Translations under genes and position numbers: made by a program
The notes under the pieces: model-generated
What the model was told of the DNA's origin: nothing
Databases searched by the model: none
Seen by the model: only the letters and a program-made list of their open reading frames with translations
Assembly (NCBI GenBank): GCA_958450325.1
Contig: OY288243.1
Location: 60,992,606-61,056,605 of the forward strand
Direction: 5' to 3'
DNA length: 64,000 bases
Origin: Agrostemma githago
Lineage: Eukaryota; Streptophyta; Magnoliopsida; Caryophyllales; Caryophyllaceae
Part shown: in pieces, positions 56,114 to 64,000 of the stretch
How positions within the stretch are numbered: the stretch's first letter is position 1
Layout of the letters: every line of letters begins with the position of its first letter

Positions 56114-57726
56114 TGATGAATTCATTTCGTATATATATTTAACCCCAACTTTTCCTTTATTTTGGTTCGTTTTATGTGTCCTAGGAGTCATTATTCTAGA
56201 TTTTTATTCTTCTTTGTTATGCCGGGTATTTTGTTTACGTTTTGTAGGAAACAAGACAAATGAAGGCGATTGTGCTATACTTGGGCAATGACGAGAGTCG
56301 AGCCGCGAAATCTACAAAAAAAGAAGTGATAAAAGTTAGAAGATACTAAGTAAATATTTGAGAAAGGACGTGAAGTGAAGAAACAATAAGAAACGACAAA
56401 GAAATAAGTTGAAAAGCTCAAACAAATGCAAATCGAGAAGAAAGAACGATCGCGAAAACAAAGGTCAAATTCAAACGTAAATATCTTGAGTTCTACAACT
56501 CCGGTTGAGCTGATTTTTATGGCGTTGGAAAGCTATTTTTCTTAGCTTTCCAACGGTATATCACACGTCGAAATCCAATTAGTAACGAAGAAACAACAAG
56601 CATTTCAAATTCGGCGCGCAGTGCAGAGGAACCCGAACCGCTCGGGATGAACCCAAACCGGTCGGGACAACATTGAACCGGTCGGTTCAGGTCCAAACTG
56701 ATCGGTTTGAAGCTGTTTCACGGGATTTTCAGATTTTAGACTTCATAACTTACCATAACTCTTCTATTACAGGATATTCTTTCCTAATTAGTTTCTTCTA
56801 GTCATTAGGAAACTAGGAGTAATGACTCCTATCATTATTAGTATATATACCCTCCTTAAGGTTAGATTTATGGACACTTTCTCATTCAATAGTTTTAGTT
56901 TACACTTTCATATTCATTAGTTTAGATTTAATAGGACACTTTCTTATTCATTAGTTTAGATTTAATAACATTTTCATATTCATTAGTTTAGTTTAGACTT
57001 TTTATTAGCATTATAATTCATCTAGTTTGTAGTCATACTTTTAGATCGTCAATCTTTCAGTTCTACATAATTGGTACCTTTTCTTATTCTCTTATTTTCA
57101 TATTGTCTTTTATTATGTTTAATTCTTTTATTACTTTAACCTTTGATATGAGTAGGAAATTTATTCTTCTAGGGTTGAAGGGGATCTATGTTGATTGAAT
57201 TGGGGATGTTAGTTTAATTATTTGTTCAATTGATCATTCGTATGTTATTGCTTTACTACTTGTCTTTTATTATTGTTTGGTTAGTTTGAGACGTTGAACT
57301 AGTTGAATGTATAGGAACCCGAACCTAAGATCGAAAGCCTGGTAAGGGTAGACTTACAAGTAAGTGGGTAGGATAATCTGGTAAGTTGCGAGAGCCCGTC
57401 AGAATCTATCCTAAGGTTGACATAAGATCCGAGAGGCCGTGTCTTTGCCCTAAATAACTGTGATTGATTGATTGAATGATTAATTAACTTTACCTAATTT
57501 AATTTCATAGTGAACCGTAAGACCCTAGATCTCTTTAATATTATTAGAACATCGTTAATTTACATTCTCGTATTAGTTTAGCAAACAAACACAAACAAAT
57601 CGGAATTTAAATAGTTTAGAATCGATTATTAGATAATTAGCGATTTTCATCCGTCTCTCTGTGGATTCGACCCTTACTTACTGCTAGCTACCTGTTAGTT
57701 GTTCGTTAGGATTATTTTGATTAAGG
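56114..57726 (+). repeat. 3' LTR of the non-autonomous gypsy element, end missing
   Basis: Collinear with the 5' LTR up to TTTTGATTAAGG, then it passes directly into the 55-bp repeat. The terminal AATACGACTTTAGCCTTATCA of the 5' LTR is absent. Confidence 0.92.
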
Positions 57727-57730
57727 TGTT

Positions 57731-57895
57731 CCTTCGAGGGCGTTAGTCTCCTCTCGAATAAAAATTGCTGTGGAGGTATAAGACTCCTTCGAGGGCGTTA
57801 GTCTCCTCTCGAATAAAAATTGCTGTGGAGGTATAAGGCTCCTTCGAGGGCGTTAGTCTCCTCTCGAATAAAAATTGCTGTGGAGGTATAAGACT
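57731..57895. repeat. 55-bp tandem repeat, right part
   Basis: Three nearly identical copies starting at 57731, 57786 and 57841. Together with the left part this gives at least five units split by the retroelement. Confidence 0.95.
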
Positions 57896-57936
57896 CCAAT
57901 GCCTTTGGATAACCAAGACCCGTTAGGCAAAAATTG

Positions 57937-58064
57937 TTGTGCCTCCGGGATATCTCTGACTCTCGGGCAAAATTGTTGTTGCTGTGCCTCCGGGATAACT
58001 CTGACCCTCGGGCAAAAATGCTGTGCCTCCGGGATATCTCTGACCCTCGGGCAAAATTGCTGTT
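57937..58064. repeat. Short tandem repeat, three units of about 39-45 bp
   Basis: Units contain GCCTCCGGGATATCTCTGAC and CTCGGGCAAAA, starting near 57941, 57986 and 58025. Confidence 0.92.
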
Positions 58065-58622
58065 TGCCTATTCGTTTTAGTTAAAATGCAGGCTTTGTGA
58101 GTTTGTCTTAATTTGTTTTGCAGGCTTGTCTTATTTTGTTCGGGTTTGTTCTTGCTTTTATTTCGATTTTGAGTTTGTTTAGAGTTTGCTTGTGTTAGTC
58201 CTGGTTGTTTCGTTACGCGTTCGGATGTAGTGTCAAGTGCTTGTTTATTAGTTGGTAGTGTGTGTTATCGATGTTAGTTAGTAGTTGTTCCGTTATTGTT
58301 ATTTTACTTGTCTTAGTAGGTGCATGTTTTATACGTATCGACTTTGAATTGCGTTGCTTTGCTTTGTTTTAGTCTGGGCTGGGCTGTTCAGCCGCGCATC
58401 CTTCAGCGCTCCAAAACTCAGGCGCCCAGCCCCCAGCGTGCTAGAACCCGAGCGCGTCAGTTGGGGCGGTCGGATTTTTGTGATCCGGGTCTGTTTAAGT
58501 AATGCGAATGTTGGGGCGCTTATTCATTCATCACAAAACTCAAACGCGTCGAGTTATTCGCCCCAAATCGCCTCCTTGACTTTTTCCGCCAAATTTCGTT
58601 TCGGTTTCCGCTATTTACGACA
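58065..58622. other. Upstream region of the PMD gene
   Basis: T/G-rich sequence with no clear domain. It probably includes the promoter and 5' UTR of the PMD gene. I do not see an unambiguous TATA box. Confidence 0.45.
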
Positions 58623-61600
58623 ATGTCGACTCCGGGTTAGTATTCTTTGCTCGCTTAACGTCGGTTTTGTTTGATTTGATTGATTATGAGTTGTTTTTGT
58701 TGAAAAACCCTAGAAAATCGATTTGGGCGTTTTTTATTCACTATGTTTCGATGCTTGTGCTTGGTTCCATTGTTGAATTAGGGTTGATTAGAGCTTTTTA
58801 GGTTAGTTATGACCTTGATAAGGATGCTCGAGGTGCGAGAATGGCCTTTTATGGGAATGTGTTTGGAATGCTAGGGTTTAAGGATTGTTTCTCGATTATT
58901 CCCATATTTATTTCGCATAATTTAGTTCAAATAGTGTTTATGAGGATGTGGGTAGCTTTCTTTGTTGACTCTTATGGCCCAAGATGGTTTTTAGGACCTT
59001 CCATTAGGTTTTGTGTGTCTTAAGACGGACCAAAAGGTGCCGTAACGATGCCGGATTTTCCCGAAACCACTTCCATTGTGACCAGGGTCGAAAGTGTGTG
59101 CTATAGGCTTTCTTGGAATTTTGATATTCTTATCCAAAATTTTGAGCTTATTTTGACCTGTTTAAGCTGTTAGCCTGACTAGGGTTATGTTTTTTGTTTG
59201 TTTCTGTTTACAGCTAGAGGTGATACCGAGCGCCGCGAGGGAACTTCCTCGGTTGGTTCTAGTGCTAGGGCTAGTGTTAGTGCGGAGGTCGCCGGGGCTA
59301 GTTCGCAGACTCCCCGAGGGATCTGCAGGAGACAAAGGAGCATCTCGTCTCAGTGTCGCGACCCCGAGACTATTAATGAGGCTGAATTTGACAGGGTGAA
59401 GAAGCGTAGGCTTCCAGAGACGGTTGGTAGGAGAGTTCACGTTCCGGTTCCGGTACCGGAGAACGAGGAGATTGTTTACGAGGATCCCGAGTGGGCTTGG
59501 GATTGGGACGACCATCAGCTGATGTTTCACCTTGACCGCCATATTTCTAGCCGCATTGTACGGGCCTGGTGAGTGTCCTATTCGTGCTCGTTTGTTATGA
59601 CTCACTTTTTTGCTATTTACTGCTCGGGTTTGGCTAGGTTTGTTTCGTTTATCCTTGCATTGTTTCGGTTTGCAGTCCCCAGGTCCGATGAGGACTTTCT
59701 CGGGCTTTACCACATGCCTTGATGTCTACCATCAGAAGTTGACCCCCACGGTAAAGGGGATTATCGAGAGGACCGCCCTGGGTCCCGTGGTCGGGCAATA
59801 GGCTACGTTGGTGGGTTGCCAGACTAAATGCAACCTTATGGTGATTAGGGCGATGATAGATCGCTTTCATGATACTACCTCGACTTTCCACATGGCTTTT
59901 AGGGAGGTCGCGATGACCCTAGAGGACTTTGGGATGATTAGCGGTATGCCCTGGGGTCCAGATAGAATTAGGTGGGCCGCCGAGGGTCCTAGTCTAGATA
60001 GTGATGAGGTGCGGGGACTTATCGGGGATTGTTTGCCGCGTGAGGCATATAGTACGCCTCATGCTATAGTGAGTTCTTACATCACCGACCACTTCGAGCG
60101 AGTGGCGTGTTAGAGGGTCGAGAACCCAACACGCCGGAGCAGGATGCCCGGTTGTGGTTGTGGTACTTCCTAGGGTCGACCCACTTCTCGGACAAGGGCG
60201 AGAGGTTCAGTACTAGGATTTTGCCTTTCCTGGCTGAGTTGACTCAGCTGGGACATTACGATTGGGTGACCGCGGCTTTCGCGGAGATGACTCGCTGCCT
60301 GCAAGTCATGGTGAGGCCGCTGGTGATAGGGTCAGCCTCAGCTGTGCCTATCGTGGGTCCAGGCCTTATACTGGAGGTTAGTTACTATCTCTCACTTTTG
60401 TATTTGAAGCTTTATTTAGTTTCGGCTTGATTTTGCTAAAGTCTGCTTTGGAATTCTACAGGCTTGTATTTATTCTTATTTCCCGTGTTTGGCGCCCAAG
60501 ACGGTACGGGTGCACCTGAAGAGGTTTCCGGCAGGGATTGAGTTGAGGCTGGCTCAACCTAAGAGCACAATCAGCCATTATCCGGTGGAGAATGCGTTAG
60601 TTAACAAGTTACGCATTGAAGACGTAAGTTTCCCTTCTATAGTCAGTAGGTGTTTTTACTTTCTTAGTAGGTGTAAGTTTTTGCATAGCCCCCAAGTTTT
60701 GGGATTCATTAGGATGTTGGCTTTGTTTGTGTAGTTTGTGGCCCGCCCTTGGGGCCGATTATGAGGGCGTGCCGGAGTACGTGACTGCGGAGCTGAGGCC
60801 GCGGAGCTATAGGAGGATGCTCCTCCCTGCGTTCATTCGTCCAGTTTGGTATCTGGGCGAGCGGTTGGTGCGTCAGTGCCTATATGACAATTTCAGGGTG
60901 CCAGTTGATCCTCCCCGGACCATGTTCAGACCGCCGACCACCGCAGAGGTCCTCGAGGATAGGGACGGAGAGGGAGGCGATACACTCTTGGTGCCTGATG
61001 CCTCCTACCTGTCTCACGTCACCCGGCGATTGGCTTGGTACCGCCTCGTGGTAAGGTTCTAATCTTGGTTCTAAGACTTGTGTTACGGTTTATTGCTTAT
61101 TTGCCCTCTGACCGACCAATCTGTTGTCTTCTCAGCTGGCCAATCCGGCTGATGAGATCCAGCCCCCAGATTTTCCCCTGACATTACTTAGGGTTGACGC
61201 GGCTGGGATTCCTTTCACTGAGCCCCTCCCCCCGTGTTCTGCTGAGGAGATGGATGTCGGGATAGAGTGGCGTGACCGAGTGTACCGGGTGAGTCTTACT
61301 TTTATTGTCCTTTGCTTGGGCTCTAGGGATTAGGGTCGGTCTGCCTAACCTTTGTGATTCTACTTTTCAGGTTTCGTTGGCTTGCCATCACTGGTTGTGG
61401 CAGGCTGCCACCTGCTTCCGGGCTTATGCCTCGAGGGTCTCCCGTGACACTTTGGGGCCTCGATCGGTGAGTTTACGTGACTAAGGTGGCTTTCTAGGCT
61501 GTTTGTGTACTTTCCTAATGCTTAAGTGTATTTGCAGGATGTTCTGGATATGGTGGGGCAGTTGGAGACTCGGGTGACCGAGCTCGAGGCGAAAGAGGTT

Positions 61601-61912
61601 GAGGCACAGCGGCTCCTGCAATCTCGAGCTGACGAGATCACCTTCTTGAAGGAGCAGCTGGCTCGGTCCCGGGGTGAGACCTCAGCTCAGGGTGAGGCTA
61701 GGCATCAGGTCGAAAGGGAGGCTGAGGTCGATGCTGAGGCTACGGGCGCTATGGAGGAGGCTGGAGGGGTTCCCGAGATGGCTACCCTAAATATGCTGTC
61801 GGGGATGGACGGTAGTGAGTCTCCCCTTATAGACCTGGAGGACCTAGGGTTAGATGATCAGCTTTGTGAGATCGTGATTGCCGTCGGCGCGGCTTCTAGG
61901 GGTCCTTCTTAG
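58623..61912 (+). pseudogene. Eight-exon PMD plus coiled-coil gene
   Basis: Exons: 58623-58635 (MSTPG), 59214-59568, 59676-60376, 60462-60623, 60735-61050, 61136-61288, 61371-61466, 61538-61912, all with GT-AG borders. The PMD core reads MIDRFHDTTSTFHMAFREVA, TLEDFGMISGMPWGPDRI, DARLWLWYFLGSTHFSD, CLAPKTVRVHLKRFP, YLGERLVRQCL. The last exon is a coiled coil (VLDMVGQLETRVTELEAKE) with an acidic tail. Damage: TAG near 59798, frame loss near 60110 and at the exon 2/3 and 4/5 joins. Exons 5-8 are in phase. Such genes travel on MULEs and gypsy elements; here no TIR is visible and Tat-type sequence lies on the left. Likely a retroelement accessory gene. Confidence 0.78.
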
Positions 61913-62800
61913 CCTCGATTTGTATATTTGTTTTAGATTCTTTTTATTTGGATTGGTCGGATTAGTCTTGTGTTCTTGTTTGGCGAATTGTTTACCTAGA
62001 TTGACAAGTAATCACTTTTGTGTTCATTCATTTTGCGATGCGAATTGGCTAAGGGTGCGTTAGTGTCGCATGAGAGGATGAAAATAGCTTCTTTCGGATG
62101 TTTTTGAAATGCGTTAGTTTGAGCCGGGAATCGGATCAGGTAGTACGTCGATTAAAACGTTTTTGACTCGAGATGTGAAATATCAATGTGCTTTGATTAC
62201 ATATGTCAAGAGATGAACGCGGTTGTCTTGGCATTCAAAATGGGACCGAAGTTGAAATTCAGACGACTTTTGAAAAAAAGTTGGACCACTTTTTATATAT
62301 CCATGATATTGCCTTGTTAGGTTACAGAGGTGACTCGACGATAACCGTTAAAAGGCTACGACACACCTAGGTGGGGTAGCTTATCCCCCTAAAAAGAAAA
62401 ATGTCTAAGTCTCGCGCGTCCGACGAGTGAGCTCGCGTTCCAGTGGCTTTGCATGGATATCTCGGTTTTCGGGGTGGACTCTAGTGACTTTGTGAGGTCG
62501 TTCTTGGTGTCCGAGGTATAGGGTGGTGATCACAGGGATTCAAATTTCTATCCTTGGGCTGCTCGGGTTGAGTCATGCCTGGCTTTAGCCGCTCGGATTC
62601 ATGCAATTGGGTTCCGGAACGCTTGGGCTTGGGCGGCCGGAGACTTGGGCGCGTGGGCCGATGCGGTTCGAGTCCCGGGTTATGGAAATTTTCGTTATTT
62701 CCTAATTCTTGTGGGTTTAGGGCTATATATACGGGTTGTGGGTGTTTGTTTTAAACATACCCGGGTACCTATAGAGTCTAGCACGTTTATATTTAGCGTT
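61913..62800. other. Spacer between PMD gene and the next accessory ORF
   Basis: No domain recognised. 62,640-62,800 is open in frame with the following ORF but shows no conserved motif; the next ORF probably starts at ATG 62801. Confidence 0.45.
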
Positions 62801-64000
62801 ATGTCGGGTTTTGGGAAAATCCTTGCTGAGTGGGTTAGTTCTTCTAAGAAATGTGACCCCGGGGTTAGTTCGAATGACGGCTTATCAGTGGTTGTTGCGC
62901 TTAGTCGAGTCAAGGTGCAGAATGACTTCTTGCGGGCATGTTCTAGGTTTTGTGATTCGAGATTGCATGCTTTTGTCTTTCCCGGGGGCAAAATTTGTCC
63001 TTTGCCTGAAGAGATAGATGCTATAGGCGGGAGGAGCTCGGTTCGACCTTGTGTGCCTTATGGGGATGATGCTTACGTGGAGCGATTTTATCATTTTTTG
63101 GACCTTTCTTCGCTAGAGGAGGCTAAAGACTATTTTGGTGTGGATGGTCTTAACCTAGAGTTGCTTTCTACGACATTCTCACAAGTTGGCTCTCGTCATG
63201 TTTCGACCTTGGCATGTAGGCGCGCTTTTAACGTTGTTATTGCTTGTTACTATCTTTTTGAGGACGTGCGGTCACGTGAAGGCTGGGGTAATCCTCGAGT
63301 GTTGGATGTGGTAGCGGCTATGGAACATGAACAACCATCTTCTTTGCTTATTTTAGGTGAACTTGTTCTCGGCCTTGATGTTAGTGTTCCGGTACAGGGG
63401 ATACCTTCTCGGGGTTCTAGGACCATTTTACAGGTGTGTTTTTTTTGTCATGTTTTTGTAGCTAGGCTTTACTTGTTTTGTGGTTGTTTTGACTTAGGAG
63501 GTGTGACACTTCGTCGTTTTTCGTGCAGGTTTGGTTGCAAGAGTGGCTTGGTTTAATCGACCCTCCCCGGTGTTTCAAGGATTAAAACTACAGGGGCTTC
63601 ACGGGCCGATAGATGGTGTCGGCGTGGAGCAAGAGTTCCGGAGAGGAGGATTGGTCTTCCTATTTGGCTAGGGGAGATGTTGTCATCAAGTGGTCCATCC
63701 CATGGTGGAATATTAGTGGGCGCGTTGGGTTTCCATTTTTGTCTTCGACCTGGGCTTTGTTATTACTATCCATGAGGGATTAGGTTTATATTTACCCGAA
63801 CATGTTGTCAAATCAGATGGGTGTCCGACCTCCTATTCCAGATGATGCTAAGGTCATTTCTAGTTTTGATCCGTGGACCGAGGACTTGCTTAGGGGGTTC
63901 AGGGTGTCTTGGGAGCATAAATTTTTGCACCCCGATGCTCGACCGATTGTCAATACTTCCGTCAGGAAGAGAATTTGTGGATACCCGTCAGGACAGACCG
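62801..64000 (+). pseudogene. Retroelement accessory ORF (DUF7745/PMD-like), partial at window edge
   Basis: Starts at MSGFGKILAEWVSSSKKCDP. Exon 1 (62801-63433, to SRTILQ) and exon 2 (from 63529, VWLQEWLGLIDPP) have a canonical donor (CAG|GTGTGT) and acceptor (GTGCAG|GTTTGG). The pattern of an early ACRRAFNVVIACYYLFE helix, VWLQEWLGL and a VIKWSIPWWN block recalls ORF1-like proteins of Tat-type plant elements (DUF7745). I am not certain of the family. Stops in exon 2: near 63583, 63612 and 63781. It runs past the window end. Confidence 0.5.

Larger units (their letters stand above)
51265..57726 (+). mobile_element. Non-autonomous gypsy element with a single Gag-like ORF
   Basis: 5' LTR 51265-52898 (TGATGAACTC...CTTATCA), tRNA-Asp PBS 52903-52920, one ORF (53038-54552), a polypurine tract (56098-56113) and a 3' LTR 56114-57726. 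The LTRs differ at some tens of positions by eye. The 3' LTR lacks its last 22 bases. It sits in a 55-bp tandem repeat whose units resume directly after it. No protease, RT, RNase H or integrase is present. The PBS type occurs in Athila/Tat gypsy lineages, which probably supply the machinery. Confidence 0.92.

Noticed and set aside
51156..57895. CRISPR-like direct repeats of 55 bp
   Set aside because: Units are head-to-tail tandem copies without unique spacers, in a plant retroelement context.
59162..59713. 183-codon minus frame opposite the second PMD gene
   Set aside because: Shadow of PMD exon 2 with no domain of its own.

Overview
This window is nuclear DNA of a flowering plant. The evidence is a spliced BRAP2/BRIZ-type ubiquitin-ligase gene with plant GT-AG introns, Cassandra-type 5S-derived LTRs, Stowaway and Mutator-like (MULE) elements, plant mobile domain (PMD) genes, and Tat-lineage Ty3/gypsy elements with a second RNase H. 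I cannot fix the species; nothing contradicts a eudicot. I see no bacterial-style genes, tRNA genes, functional rRNA genes or CRISPR arrays.

Layout. 1-1.3 kb: a decayed minus-strand LINE split by an LTR-like insert. 1.4-1.7 kb: a palindromic pair of Cassandra LTR ends. 2.7-5.7 kb: remains of a Tat/Retand-like gypsy element (integrase, an 81-bp tandem array, and an antisense coiled-coil ORF interrupted by a Cassandra solo LTR). 7.77-9.07 kb: a TIR element whose subterminal minisatellite repeats its own TIR motif. 9.2-17.4 kb: a large MULE with about 0.9-kb TIRs carrying a transposase-OTU gene (minus) convergent with a PMD gene (plus). A second MULE-like element is nested in its left TIR and a Stowaway MITE lies in the PMD intron.

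17.8-23.2 kb: the only convincing intact host gene, a BRIZ-type RING/ZnF-UBP E3 ligase on the minus strand. I reconstruct 11 exons and 473 codons with every phase consistent. Its last intron holds an 834-bp MITE and a 267-bp tandem duplication.

24.1-31.8 kb: a Tat-type LTR (tRNA-Arg-like PBS) split by a LINE with two intact overlapping ORFs. 32.6-43.4 kb: a non-coding large retrotransposon derivative (LARD) with arms of about 3.2 kb that are almost identical; its 3' LTR is cut off abruptly against a Tat gag-pol pseudogene (43.4-49.1 kb). 51.3-57.7 kb: a non-autonomous gypsy element carrying one 505-codon Gag-like ORF, inserted in a 55-bp tandem repeat. 58.6-61.9 kb: a second, eight-exon PMD plus coiled-coil gene. 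62.8-64 kb: a related accessory ORF that runs off the window.

The window is therefore a nest of transposons around one housekeeping gene. The most interesting material is the OTU+PMD MULE, the repeated-motif TIR architecture seen in three class II elements, the paired palindrome arrays in the Tat LTR, the intact LINE, and the very young but truncated LARD.
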